From Microbacterium sp. RU1D (GTDB lineage: Bacteria; Actinomycetota; Actinomycetes; Actinomycetales; Microbacteriaceae), in assembly GCF_900156435.1 (NCBI RefSeq), contig NZ_FTPQ01000003.1, forward strand, positions 1 through 64,000: DNA of 64,000 nucleotides. The letters are read 5' to 3'. A program made the position numbers and the translations under genes. This document shows, in pieces, positions 1 through 8,165 of the stretch (the stretch's first letter is position 1; each line of letters opens with the position of its first letter). The notes beneath the pieces are model-generated. The model worked only from the letters and a program-made list of their open reading frames with translations, was not told the origin of the DNA and did no database searches.

Positions 1-45
1 CTTGAGGGGCTGCGGGGCCTTCCGGCCGCTCCGCTCTCCCCTGTG

Positions 46-71
46 GGGCGAACAAGTAATAAGTTACGCCC
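46..71. other. AT-rich imperfect palindrome near the left edge
   Basis: GGGCGAAC at 46-53 and GTTACGCCC at 63-71 form an inverted repeat with one bulged A around an AT-rich centre, in otherwise very GC-rich DNA. It could be an operator or promoter of a gene outside the window, or a terminator. No gene can be assigned to bases 1-150. Confidence 0.3.
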
Positions 72-150
72 GAACCACGCCACCGTCGAATCGACACCAC
101 CGCCCGGGCGTGTCGCGGCGGTCATTCCGCTGAAACGAGCCGGAAATGCG

Positions 151-187
151 GGATGGCCCGCTCGACAAGATGTCGACCGGGCCATCC
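151..187 (-). terminator. hairpin terminator after mfd
   Basis: GGATGGCCCG (151-160) pairs perfectly with CGGGCCATCC (178-187). The loop holds a further five-pair stem (TCGAC/GTCGA). It lies 27 bases past the mfd stop on the minus strand. There is no T tract, as is common in high-GC actinobacteria. Confidence 0.6.
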
Positions 188-213
188 AGGAATCCGAGAA
201 GCGTTCGGAGCAC

Positions 214-3200
214 TCAGGCGTGGGCCGCCTCGGCGCTCTTCTCCGCCGGCACAGGCCAGAGCGCATCGAGCAACTGCCGCACCCAGGCGATGAGGTTCGC
301 GTCATCGGCATCCTGAGGGAGCGGGACCACCATGGCATCCCCTCCCGCCACCAGCTTCGCCTTGGGGTAGAGGCGCTGGAGGCGCACACGCATCGACTCG
401 GGGAGGTCGGCGGGGGCGATGCGGAGGTTGGAGCCCATCGCCACGACGTCGGCGAGTCCGGCTTGCGCCGCACGACGACGGAGACGCGCCACGGCCACGA
501 GACCCTCCACCTCCGCGGGAGGCTCGCCGTAGCGATCGCGGAGCTCCTCGACCACGAGGTCGATCGCGTCGTCCTTCGCTGTGGCGGACGCCGCGGCCGA
601 GAGCTTCTGGTATGCCTCGAGGCGCAGCCGCTCGCTGTCGATGTAGAACTCCGGAAGACGCGCGTCGACGGGCAGCTCGAGGCGCAGTTCGGTGGGCCCG
701 TCGACGTCTTCGCCGCGGAAGGTCGACACCGCCTCGCCGATCATGCGCAGGTACAGGTCGAACCCGACGCCGGCGATGTGGCCCGCCTGCTCCGCGCCGA
801 GCAGGTTGCCCGCACCGCGCAGCTCGAGGTCTTTCAGCGCCACCTGCATTCCACTTCCCAGGTCGTTGTTGACGGCGATGGTCTCGAGGCGGTCGGCCGC
901 GGTCTCCGACAGCGGCTTCATCTCGTCGTAGAGGAAGTAGGCGTACGCACGGTCGCGGCCACGCCCCACGCGGCCGCGCAGCTGGTGCAGCTGCGACAGC
1001 CCGTACTTATCGGCGCGGTCGATGATGATCGTGTTCGCGTTCGAGATGTCGAGACCGGTCTCGATGATGGTCGTCGACACGAGCACGTCGGCGCGCCGCT
1101 CCCAGAAGTCGTCGACGACTTGTTCGAGGGCGTGCTCCCCCATCTGCCCGTGCGCGACGACGATGCGCGCCTCGGGCACGAGCTCGGCGAGGTGGGCCGC
1201 GACCCGCTGGATGGACGAGACGCGATTGTGCACGTAGAACACCTGCCCCTCCCGGAGCAGCTCGCGACGGATCGCCGCCGCGATCTGCTTGTCGTTGCGC
1301 GGGCCCACATACGACAGGATCGGATGCCGGTCCTCGGGCGGGGTCGCGAGCGTCGACATCTCGCGGATGCCGGTGACCGCCATCTCGAGCGTGCGCGGGA
1401 TGGGCGTGGCGCTCATCGCCAGGATGTCGACGTTGGTCTTGAGCTTCTTCAGGGCATCCTTGTGCTCGACGCCGAACCGCTGCTCCTCGTCGATGATCAT
1501 CAGGCCGAGGTCCTTGAAGATCACCTTCTCGGTGAGGATGCGGTGCGTCCCGATGACCATGTCGACGGTGCCATCGGTCAGGCCGGCCAGCGTCGCCTCG
1601 GCCTCCTTGTCGCTCTGGAAGCGCGACAGCGGACGGACGGTGACGGGGAATCCGGCGAAGCGCTCGGCGAAGGTCTCGAGATGCTGCTTCACCAGCAGCG
1701 TGGTCGGCACGAGCATGGCGACCTGCTTGCCGTCTTGAATGGCCTTGAACGCCGCGCGCACCGCGACCTCGGTCTTACCGAAGCCCACGTCGCCCGACAG
1801 CAGACGATCCATCGGGATCGGCTTCTCCATGTCGGCCTTGATCTCGTCGATCGTCTGCAGCTGGTCCTGGGTCTCGGCGAACGGGAACGCCTCCTCGAGC
1901 TCGCGCTGCCAGGGAGTGTCGGGGCCGAAGGCGTAGCCCTTCGACGCCATGCGCGCGGAGTACAGCTTCACCAGCTCGACGGCGATGTCGCGCACCGCCT
2001 TGCGGGCACGACCCTTGGCCGCCGCCCAGTCGCTACCTCCCATCTTCGACAGGGTCGGCGCTTCGCCGCCGACGTACTTCGACAGCAGGTCGAGTTGGTC
2101 GGTGGGCACGAACAGCTTGTCGCCGGGATAGCCCCGCTTGGCCGGCGCGTACTCGAGAACCAGGTATTCCTTGGTCGTCTTCACGGCGTTCCGGCCGCCG
2201 CTCGAGACCTCGCGCTGCGTGAGCTCGAGGAACTTGCCGATACCGTGCGTCGCGTGGACGACCACGTCGCCGGGCTTGAGCTGCAGGGGGTCGACGACAT
2301 TGCGACGGCGCGACGCGAGCTTCTTCGCCCCGCGGTTGTCGGAGCCGACCGACCGTCCGTAGAACTCGGTCTCGCTGATCACGGCGAACCGCGCCTCGAC
2401 GAGCTGGAAGCCGCGCTCCATCGGCGCGCAGACCACGTGCGCGACCCCGGGCTCGGGCGGTAGGCGCAGGTCGTCGACACGACGCGCCGCGATGCCCCGC
2501 TCCGCGAGCACGTCGCGGGCGCGGTCGACCATCCCCGGTCCGGATGCCGTGACCACGACCGACCAACCGTCGGCCAGCAACTGGCCGACGTGCGCGGTGG
2601 CGCCCTCGACGTTGCCCTGGAACGAGGGCACCGCGTCGGCTTTGATGCGGTGCGCGGAGTCGTCGCCGGTGACGAGGCCCTCGTCCTCGGCATCCGCCGC
2701 TCCCGAATCGAAGGCGCTGAGCTGCCACCACACGCCCCCGCGTCCGCCGGCGCGCTCGTGCAGGTCGTCGAGGGTCACGAAGTCGCCGGAATCGAGGTCG
2801 ACCGGGGTGTCGGCGCCGGCGGTCGCGGCCGACCACGCGGCCTCGAGGAACTCGCGGTTCGTGTCGCCGAGGGTCGTCGCGCGGGCGAGCGAACGCTCGG
2901 GGTCGACGAGGGCGACGGCGCTGCCGCCGGGGAGGTAGTCGACGAGGGTGACGAGGTCGTCGACGAGCACGGGGATGAGGGACTCCATCCCCTCGGCGGG
3001 AATCCCCTCGGCCATCTTCTCGAGCAACTGGCGAAGGCCCGGGTAGCCGTCGCGAAGCGCCGCCGCACGCGCACGCACCGCCGGGGTCAAGAGCAGCTCG
3101 CGGCTCGGGACGAGGGTGACCTCGGACACCTCACCCGGCAGCGACCGCTGATCGGCGACGGAGAAGGCGCGGATCTGGTCGACCTCGTCGCCGAAGAACT

Positions 3201-3831
3201 CCACGCGGTACGGGTGATCGGCAACCGGCGGGAAGACGTCGAGGATGCCACCGCGGACGGCGAACTCGCCGCGCCGGGACACCATGTCGACGCGATGGTA
3301 CGCCAGTTCGACGAGGCGGGTCGTGACGCTCTCGAGCTCATGACCACGGCCGCCGACGACCAGCTCGACGGGCGCGACGGCGCCGAGCCCGGGTGCGAGG
3401 GGCTGCAGGGCGCTGCGCACCGATGCGGTGACGACCAGGGGCGCCGCGCCGTCCCACGCGGCGATCCGTCGGAGCACGTCGAGGCGGCGGCCCACCGTCT
3501 CGGGGCTGGGGCTCAGCCGCTCGTGCGGCAGCGTCTCCCACGCCGGGAAGTGCAGGACGTGAGCCCCGGGGAGGACGGCATCCAGAGCGGGGCCCAGTGA
3601 CTCGGCGCGACGACCCGTCGGCGCGATCACGAGGACGGCACCGGGATCGCCCGCCGCGCGGCGACGCTCGATCAGGCCCGCGATGACGGGCGCGTCGAGG
3701 CCATCGACGAGGGAGAGAGACAGGTCGGCGGATGCCGCGGAAGCGGCCTCTCGGTACGACTCAGCCTGCTCGAGGGCGCGAACGATCCCGGGAACTGTCA
3801 CTCGGGAAAGTCTACGCGGGGCCAACGACAT
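214..3831 (-). CDS. mfd: transcription-repair coupling factor Mfd
   Basis: Mfd releases RNA polymerase stalled at DNA damage and recruits the UvrABC excision machinery. The 1205-residue product has the family's full length. The N-terminal UvrB-like region is followed by the RNA-polymerase-interacting Tudor-like region near residue 525 (motif VVHATHGIGKF). The SF2 translocase follows, with Walker A GDVGFGKTE near residue 680, a DEEQ box (IIDEEQRFG) and SATPIPRTLEM. The end holds the TRCF domain. The start at 3831 gives MSLAPRRL; a GTG slightly inside could also serve. It ends the minus-strand chain glmU-prs-rplY-pth-mfd, although two small plus-strand membrane genes separate it from pth. Confidence 0.97.
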   Translation of the reverse strand: MSLAPRRLSRVTVPGIVRALEQAESYREAASAASADLSLSLVDGLDAPVIAGLIERRRAAGDPGAVLVIAPTGRRAESLGPALDAVLPGAHVLHFPAWETLPHERLSPSPETVGRRLDVLRRIAAWDGAAPLVVTASVRSALQPLAPGLGAVAPVELVVGGRGHELESVTTRLVELAYHRVDMVSRRGEFAVRGGILDVFPPVADHPYRVEFFGDEVDQIRAFSVADQRSLPGEVSEVTLVPSRELLLTPAVRARAAALRDGYPGLRQLLEKMAEGIPAEGMESLIPVLVDDLVTLVDYLPGGSAVALVDPERSLARATTLGDTNREFLEAAWSAATAGADTPVDLDSGDFVTLDDLHERAGGRGGVWWQLSAFDSGAADAEDEGLVTGDDSAHRIKADAVPSFQGNVEGATAHVGQLLADGWSVVVTASGPGMVDRARDVLAERGIAARRVDDLRLPPEPGVAHVVCAPMERGFQLVEARFAVISETEFYGRSVGSDNRGAKKLASRRRNVVDPLQLKPGDVVVHATHGIGKFLELTQREVSSGGRNAVKTTKEYLVLEYAPAKRGYPGDKLFVPTDQLDLLSKYVGGEAPTLSKMGGSDWAAAKGRARKAVRDIAVELVKLYSARMASKGYAFGPDTPWQRELEEAFPFAETQDQLQTIDEIKADMEKPIPMDRLLSGDVGFGKTEVAVRAAFKAIQDGKQVAMLVPTTLLVKQHLETFAERFAGFPVTVRPLSRFQSDKEAEATLAGLTDGTVDMVIGTHRILTEKVIFKDLGLMIIDEEQRFGVEHKDALKKLKTNVDILAMSATPIPRTLEMAVTGIREMSTLATPPEDRHPILSYVGPRNDKQIAAAIRRELLREGQVFYVHNRVSSIQRVAAHLAELVPEARIVVAHGQMGEHALEQVVDDFWERRADVLVSTTIIETGLDISNANTIIIDRADKYGLSQLHQLRGRVGRGRDRAYAYFLYDEMKPLSETAADRLETIAVNNDLGSGMQVALKDLELRGAGNLLGAEQAGHIAGVGFDLYLRMIGEAVSTFRGEDVDGPTELRLELPVDARLPEFYIDSERLRLEAYQKLSAAASATAKDDAIDLVVEELRDRYGEPPAEVEGLVAVARLRRRAAQAGLADVVAMGSNLRIAPADLPESMRVRLQRLYPKAKLVAGGDAMVVPLPQDADDANLIAWVRQLLDALWPVPAEKSAEAAHA

Positions 3832-3881
3832 CGGGCGGGGGTGGACCCAGGCCCCGCGGTGACTTCTGCGTGGGCGATCGG

Positions 3882-3901
3882 GGGCTTCGACAGGCTCAGC
3901 C
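3882..3901. repeat. REP-like short palindromic repeat (TTCGACAGGCTCAG type)
   Basis: GGGCTTCGACAGGCTCAGCC sits between the divergent mfd and the downstream membrane gene. Its ends GGCT/AGCC are complementary. The TTCGACAGGCTCAG core matches the degenerate units at 19777-19868 and 53618-53636, so this is a dispersed repeat family. Confidence 0.6.
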
Positions 3902-3967
3902 GCCGCGCGTGGGAGACGAGCACGTCAGTGACCGGGACCGGGTCGGCTCGCGTGGAAGGCGCGTGCG

Positions 3968-3973
3968 TAGAGT
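3968..3973 (+). promoter_or_regulatory. -10 element of a likely leaderless promoter
   Basis: TAGAGT lies exactly six bases before the ATG at 3980. This places the expected transcription start on or next to the start codon, and no ribosome binding site is present. No convincing -35 box is visible. Confidence 0.5.
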
Positions 3974-3979
3974 GGCCGC

Positions 3980-4468
3980 ATGTCCTCCCCCAGCGCCCCG
4001 AACGGACCGGTCTTCGCCGCTCCTCACGTCGCTCCCCCGGCCGGGACGCTGCTCGCCCCGCCGCCGGCGACCCGTCGTGCACGGCCGCTGGGGACCTGGG
4101 CGCTGCTGCTCGCGCTGATCGCGGGAGTGCTGGCATCCGCCGTCGCCGGGTTCGTGGCGTTCCGCATCGCGCGGGGTGCCGGGCCGGGACTGCAGGGCGC
4201 GAGCCCCTCGACGATCGACCTGCGAGTGCTCTCCCCGGTACGCGACCTCGTGCTCGTGGGCGAGATCACCTTCTGGACGGCCACCGTCATCGGCATCGCC
4301 GCCGTCGTCACGGGGATCGTCGCCGTCACGCGCGGCTCCGGGCGCGGGACGGGCATCGCCGCGATCGTCATCGGCGTGATCGGCCCCGTGATCTTCGCGC
4401 TCTTCGTCGCCCTCGCGCTGGTCGGAGGCGTCGCGACCTCACCGGGAGGCACAGGCGTGTCCGTCTGA
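3980..4468 (+). CDS. small membrane protein with DUF4190-like architecture
   Basis: The function is unknown. The 162-residue product has a proline/alanine-rich cytosolic N-terminus (1-37), then hydrophobic segments near residues 38-63, 97-117 and 124-149. A short basic, glycine-rich hinge (GRGTG) separates the last two, a layout typical of actinobacterial DUF4190 proteins. The start is the ATG six bases after a TAGAGT box, which suggests leaderless translation. The next gene encodes a protein of the same layout, so the two are probably diverged paralogues. They sit as a plus-strand pair inside the minus-strand pth-mfd chain. Confidence 0.75.
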   Translation: MSSPSAPNGPVFAAPHVAPPAGTLLAPPPATRRARPLGTWALLLALIAGVLASAVAGFVAFRIARGAGPGLQGASPSTIDLRVLSPVRDLVLVGEITFWTATVIGIAAVVTGIVAVTRGSGRGTGIAAIVIGVIGPVIFALFVALALVGGVATSPGGTGVSV

Positions 4469-4538
4469 CGGAGCCGCCGCGCCGCTAGCCGGTCGTCGCA
4501 CGCGGCGTCCACCCCGTGATCCCCCGAGCCGCCCTTCC

Positions 4539-4544
4539 TAGGGT
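4539..4544 (+). promoter_or_regulatory. -10 element for the second DUF4190-like gene
   Basis: TAGGGT lies about 44 bases before the GTG at 4588, predicting a 5' leader of roughly 37 bases that contains the AGGAGG-like ribosome binding site. This suggests transcription independent of the preceding gene. Confidence 0.4.
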
Positions 4545-4587
4545 GAGAGGCGGGCCCCGGCCCGTCGAGCCATCCGAGGAGGATCCC

Positions 4588-5049
4588 GTGAGCAGCACCC
4601 CACTCCCGCCGCCCGAGCCCTACGAGCGCGCGACCGCCTATCCGGAGGCGAGGCGACCGGTGCCCGCCCCGCAATCCCGCACGGTGGGGCTGATCGCGTT
4701 CCTGGCCGCGCTCGCGGGCGTGGTGGTGGGGAGCATCCTCGCGGTGATCGCCGGCGTCCAGGCGGGCGGCCTGCAGCAATACGCGGGATTCGACGGCCAG
4801 GCCGACCCGACGACGTTCCCGCCCGACGCCTCGCAGAAGGCGATCGCCGCCAGCGTGCTCGGCATCGCGGCGTTCGCCGTCTACGGCGTCTTCGCGCTCT
4901 GGGGCTTCATCCAGGGGATCGTCGCCGCGGTGAGGAACCGCGGTCGAGGATGGGGCTTCGCCGCCGTCGCCATCGCCGTGCTCGGCGGGATCGTCGTCAT
5001 CGTCGCCTTCGTGGGCGGCATCGGGATCGGCGTCGGCTCCGGCGTGTGA
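4588..5049 (+). CDS. small membrane protein with DUF4190-like architecture, second copy
   Basis: The function is unknown. The GTG at 4588 is chosen over an upstream ATG because GAGGAGG precedes it by a normal distance; this gives 153 residues. A proline-rich N-terminus (1-30) is followed by hydrophobic stretches near 33-57, 84-115 and 122-148. The basic NRGRGWG hinge before the last segment matches the neighbouring gene. A roughly 25-residue polar loop (QQYAGFDGQADPTTF region) lies between the first two segments, probably outside the cell. A strong hairpin follows. Confidence 0.75.
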   Translation: MSSTPLPPPEPYERATAYPEARRPVPAPQSRTVGLIAFLAALAGVVVGSILAVIAGVQAGGLQQYAGFDGQADPTTFPPDASQKAIAASVLGIAAFAVYGVFALWGFIQGIVAAVRNRGRGWGFAAVAIAVLGGIVVIVAFVGGIGIGVGSGV

Positions 5050-5059
5050 TCCCCTGCGT

Positions 5060-5097
5060 CACGACGGCCCCGATCCACGTGGACCGGGGCCGTCGTG
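5060..5097. terminator. bidirectional hairpin terminator
   Basis: CACGACGGCCCCG (5060-5072) pairs perfectly with CGGGGCCGTCGTG (5085-5097), and the loop is itself a TCCAC/GTGGA palindrome. It lies between the convergent membrane gene and pth and can serve both strands. Confidence 0.75.
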
Positions 5098-5128
5098 CAT
5101 GCTGCCCCCCGCCGTCGCGGACAGCGAT

Positions 5129-5713
5129 TCAGGCGCGGGGGGCGTGGAAGCGCTGCTGCGCGGCGAGCAGCCCCTCGTCGACCAGGAGTTCCACGGCATC
5201 CGCGGCATCCGAGATCAGGATCGGCAGCGTCGTGCGCTCGGTGGCGCCGAACGGGTCGAGCACCCAGTCCGCGGGATCTTGTCGCCCCGCCGGGCGGCCG
5301 ATGCCGACCCGGACGCGGGGGAACTCCGGCGTGCCGAGCGCCTTGGCGACGTCGCGGACGCCGTTGTGACCGCCGTGCCCGCCCCCGGTCTTCAGCTTGA
5401 GGGTGTCGAAGGGGATGTCGAGTTCGTCGTGCACCACGACGACGTGATCGGGGTCGATGCCGTAGAAGCGCGTGAGCCCGGCAGCGGGGCCCCCCGAGAC
5501 GTTCATGAAGCTGTTCGGCTTGGCCAGGACCAGCTTGGCCGCCCCCGGGCGCACCCACGTCTCCGCGACGCGCGCGTTCGCCTTGTGCGCGCGGAACGCC
5601 TCACCGCGGCGGGCGGCGAGCTCGTCGACCACCATCTGCCCGATGTTGTGCCGAGTCGCCTCGTAGCGCGGCCCGGGGTTGCCGAGGCCGATGATGAGCC
5701 AGGTGTCCACCAT
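5129..5713 (-). CDS. pth: peptidyl-tRNA hydrolase
   Basis: Pth cleaves peptidyl-tRNA released from stalled ribosomes, recycling tRNA in the cytosol. The start MVDTWLIIGLGNPG is chosen because GAGGAGA lies five bases upstream and this is where the family begins; the open frame runs further upstream but encodes nothing family-like. The product is 194 residues, the normal size. It shows the GLGNPG signature (9-14), the catalytic His22 in ATRHNIG, the VHDELD motif and the GGGHGGHNG loop. It follows rplY as usual, separated from it by a strong terminator and a 14-bp tandem duplication. Confidence 0.96.
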   Translation of the reverse strand: MVDTWLIIGLGNPGPRYEATRHNIGQMVVDELAARRGEAFRAHKANARVAETWVRPGAAKLVLAKPNSFMNVSGGPAAGLTRFYGIDPDHVVVVHDELDIPFDTLKLKTGGGHGGHNGVRDVAKALGTPEFPRVRVGIGRPAGRQDPADWVLDPFGATERTTLPILISDAADAVELLVDEGLLAAQQRFHAPRA

Positions 5714-5740
5714 GGTTCTCCTCATCCTTCCGGATCCGCG

Positions 5741-5768
5741 AACGGACCTGCGTGAACGGACCTGCGTG
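5741..5768. repeat. 14-bp tandem duplication upstream of pth
   Basis: AACGGACCTGCGTG occurs twice head to tail (5741-5754 and 5755-5768), followed by a partial third AACGG. It lies between the rplY terminator and the pth ribosome binding site. Confidence 0.8.
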
Positions 5769-5776
5769 AACGGCAA

Positions 5777-5804
5777 CGAGGGGACGCGAATCCGCGTCCC
5801 CTCG
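5777..5804 (-). terminator. terminator after rplY
   Basis: CGAGGGGACGCG (5777-5788) and CGCGTCCCCTCG (5793-5804) form a perfect 12-bp stem with a 4-base AATC loop, 34 bases past the rplY stop. On the minus strand it is followed by TTGCCGTT. Confidence 0.8.
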
Positions 5805-5838
5805 TCGTCGACGGACCGCCGCGGCGGCCCGATCGGGA

Positions 5839-6477
5839 TTACTTGTCGTCGCCCTCTTCGGCCGTCTCGGCCTCTTCGGACTGCTCTTCGGCGACCTCGG
5901 CGTCGGCCTCGGCGATCTCCTCGTCGGCGGCGATCGTGTCGAGCGGAACCGACACGCCCACGATGAGGGTCTCGGGCTCGGTGACCAGCGCAGCGCCGGC
6001 GGGCAGCGTCAGGTCGGCAGCGGTGATCTGCGTGCCATCCTCGGCGCCCTCGACGTCGACCTCGACGTTCTGCGGGATGTGGGTCGCCTCGACCTCGAGC
6101 GAGACCGACGTGGTGTCGAGCATCGCGATGGTGCCGGGGAAGGGCTCACCGGTGACGACGACGGGAACGTCGACCTGGACCTTCTCGCCCTTCTTCACGA
6201 CGATGAGGTCGATGTGCTCGATGATCTGACGCACGGGGTCCTTCTGCACGTCCTTGACCAGGACGAGCTGGGCCGTGCCCGCGATGTCGAGGTCGAGCAG
6301 CGCGTTGGCGCGACGGATCAGCAGCGCGACCTGGTGGCCGGGCAGCGCGACGTGCTGGGGGTCGGTGCCGTGACCGTAGATGACGGCCGGGATCTTGCCC
6401 GCGGCGCGCAGGCGACGGGCGAAGCCCTTGCCGAAGTTCTCGCGGAGCTCCGCGACGACCTTGTTGTCTTCCGACAT
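5839..6477 (-). CDS. rplY: 50S ribosomal protein L25 / general stress protein Ctc
   Basis: L25 binds 5S rRNA in the large ribosomal subunit. The product is the two-domain Ctc form of 212 residues. The N-terminal L25 domain (about 1-95: VVAELRENFGKG, GKIPAVIYG) is followed by a TL5-type beta domain (about 96-185), then an acidic tail rich in Glu, Asp and Ala (about 186-212). The ATG at 6477 is preceded by GAGGAGA; the longer open frame upstream has no family similarity. It is followed by pth, as in many bacteria, but the usual upstream partner prs is 13 kb away behind an insertion. Confidence 0.95.
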   Translation of the reverse strand: MSEDNKVVAELRENFGKGFARRLRAAGKIPAVIYGHGTDPQHVALPGHQVALLIRRANALLDLDIAGTAQLVLVKDVQKDPVRQIIEHIDLIVVKKGEKVQVDVPVVVTGEPFPGTIAMLDTTSVSLEVEATHIPQNVEVDVEGAEDGTQITAADLTLPAGAALVTEPETLIVGVSVPLDTIAADEEIAEADAEVAEEQSEEAETAEEGDDK

Positions 6478-6737
6478 GTTGTTCTCCTCGCGGGCTCGTG
6501 TCCCGCAGCTTGTGAGCGGACGGGGTCCGCACCTGTGTGGTCTGGATTCGACTCGAACGCGAGCGCGTGAGGAAAGCCGGGAGCCTGCTTCACCGCGTCG
6601 ATCACGGATGCCGGGTGCTCCCTGCGGGCGCACGGCGATGGCATCCCTCGCCGAAGTACCCCGGAAGTCTACCAGCGACCGCCCGCGGTCTCGACCCGCC
6701 CCCTCCCGGGGCGGACGGGAGCACCCGACGGCGAAGG

Positions 6738-6743
6738 TAGGAT
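6738..6743 (+). promoter_or_regulatory. -10 element before a microprotein gene
   Basis: TAGGAT lies about 30 bases ahead of the ATG at 6774, giving a short leader that carries the CCGGAGGA ribosome binding site. Confidence 0.4.
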
Positions 6744-6773
6744 CGAGGGGCCACACCGACCCGGAGGATCATC

Positions 6774-6899
6774 ATGGACAGCGGCTTCTTCTCTCACGTC
6801 GTGATCTGGGTCGTCGGCGGCCTGGCCACGATCGGCGGCATCGCCGCGGTCGGTGCGCTGTTCTCGCTGGGGCGCAACGCCTCGTACAAGAAGCACTGA
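6774..6899 (+). CDS. 41-residue single-span membrane microprotein
   Basis: A short reading frame starts at an ATG with a good ribosome binding site (CGGAGGA, five to six bases upstream) and a TAGGAT box before it. It encodes 41 residues: MDSGFF, then a hydrophobic span (about residues 8-31, rich in Val, Gly and Ala), then a basic tail RNASYKKH. This topology suggests a small inner-membrane protein with a positive cytosolic end. No function is assigned. It is divergent from rplY and stands alone. Confidence 0.6.
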   Translation: MDSGFFSHVVIWVVGGLATIGGIAAVGALFSLGRNASYKKH

Positions 6900-7094
6900 G
6901 CCGAAGCGGGCGGCTCCGCCGGGTAGCCCGTCGGGACCGTCACGGCTGCGCCGGCGGCGATACCGGTGACGTCTCCCCGCCTCCGCGCACCCGTTGCTGA
7001 CGGTAAACCGGTGGTGCAGGTTTCGCGCGATGGTGCGTGATGAGCCTGATCGGGACGCTCGCCCGTTGGTCCGCGCCTCCTTCGCCGGACGTAA

Positions 7095-7138
7095 GAACGC
7101 CCCGGTCACCGTCCTCTCGGGCGGCGGCCGGGGCGTTC
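7095..7138 (-). terminator. terminator after idnD
   Basis: GAACGCCCCGG (7095-7105) pairs perfectly with CCGGGGCGTTC (7128-7138), eight bases past the idnD stop on the minus strand. It ends the idnD-idnO-gntP operon. Confidence 0.7.
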
Positions 7139-7145
7139 TCGTCGG

Positions 7146-8147
7146 TCAGAGGGCGAAGACGACCTTGCCCGAGCGCTGCGAGTCACGCGCCGTGGCGAAG
7201 GCCTCGTCGGCATCCGTCACCGGGAACTCGTGCGTGAGTGCGCTCTCGATGACGGGGGTCGCCGCGAGCAGCTCCACCGCCCGGTCGATCTCGTCGAGGA
7301 AGCGGAACGCACCGAGGTAGCGGACCTCCTTGGAGATGAAGGGGGCGAGGTTCACCGGGCGCGGGTCGTCGGGCAGCATGCCGACCTGCACGACGGTGCC
7401 GCCGGGGCGTACCGCCTTCAGCGCCGTCGAGATCGACACGGGGACGCCCGAGCACTCCAGCACCACGGCGTAGGCGTTCGGTTCGACCGCCTCGGACGAC
7501 ACGTCGATGGTCGCGGCCGCGCCCAGCGCCGTGGCACGTTCGAGGGGACCCGCCAGCACATCGGTCGCGGTGACGCGCGCCCCCGCAGCGACGGCGGCCG
7601 CCACGGCCATGAGGCCGATCGGCCCGGACCCCGTGACGAGCACGTCGAGGCCCGAGACCGCCCCCGCCTTGCCGAGGGCGTGCAGGGCGACGGCGAGGGG
7701 CTCGGCCAGCACCGCGCGGCGCACCGGCAGCCCCTCCGGCAGCACGCGCACCATGTCGGCGTCGACGACGAGATATTGCGACGCGGCGCCCTGGGTGTGC
7801 GGCCAGGTCGACGCGCTGCCGAGGTACGAACCGCCCGGCCACAGGTGCGGCGCGTCCTCGATGCCCTCGCGCGGCGTGCCGAAGCGCGCGGGGTGCACGG
7901 TGACCGGCGTCCCCTCGGCCAGAACGCCGGAGGGGTCGAGGTCGACACGCCCCGAGAGCTCGTGGCCGGGCACGAGCGCCTCGCGCACCACGAAGGCCCC
8001 GTTGGCTCCCTCGTAGTAGTAGTGCAGGTCGGATCCGCAGATGCCGACGTACTCCACGCGCAGGCGCACCTGCCCCTCGCCGGGCTCCGGCAGGTCGACG
8101 TCGCGGACGGCAGCGGTGAGCGCCTTCTCGATCAGCAGAGACTTCAT
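7146..8147 (-). CDS. idnD: L-idonate 5-dehydrogenase, zinc alcohol dehydrogenase family
   Basis: This enzyme likely oxidises L-idonate to 5-ketogluconate with NAD(P). The 333-residue product has the catalytic zinc ligands in GICGSDLHYYYEG and GHEL, the conserved LAEPLAVALHA helix and a Rossmann GSGPIG loop. GICGSDLHYY and the FRF segment near the C-terminus resemble E. coli IdnD. The four-cysteine structural-zinc lobe of the family is gone: the region that should hold it reads HPARFGTPREGIEDAPHLW, and only two cysteines remain in the protein. It is the last gene of the operon, 18 bases after idnO. Sorbitol or another polyol is an alternative substrate. Confidence 0.85.
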   Translation of the reverse strand: MKSLLIEKALTAAVRDVDLPEPGEGQVRLRVEYVGICGSDLHYYYEGANGAFVVREALVPGHELSGRVDLDPSGVLAEGTPVTVHPARFGTPREGIEDAPHLWPGGSYLGSASTWPHTQGAASQYLVVDADMVRVLPEGLPVRRAVLAEPLAVALHALGKAGAVSGLDVLVTGSGPIGLMAVAAAVAAGARVTATDVLAGPLERATALGAAATIDVSSEAVEPNAYAVVLECSGVPVSISTALKAVRPGGTVVQVGMLPDDPRPVNLAPFISKEVRYLGAFRFLDEIDRAVELLAATPVIESALTHEFPVTDADEAFATARDSQRSGKVVFAL

Positions 8148-8165
8148 CGTGATTCCTCCTCGCGG

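Noticed and set aside
43..2463. Long plus-strand open frame (806 codons) opposite mfd
   Set aside because: It is rich in Arg, Gly, His and Asp with no recognisable domain and lies antisense to the mfd coding region; it is a codon-composition shadow.
5099..5755. Plus-strand 218-codon frame over pth
   Set aside because: It is antisense to pth and has no recognised domain; a terminator hairpin precedes it.
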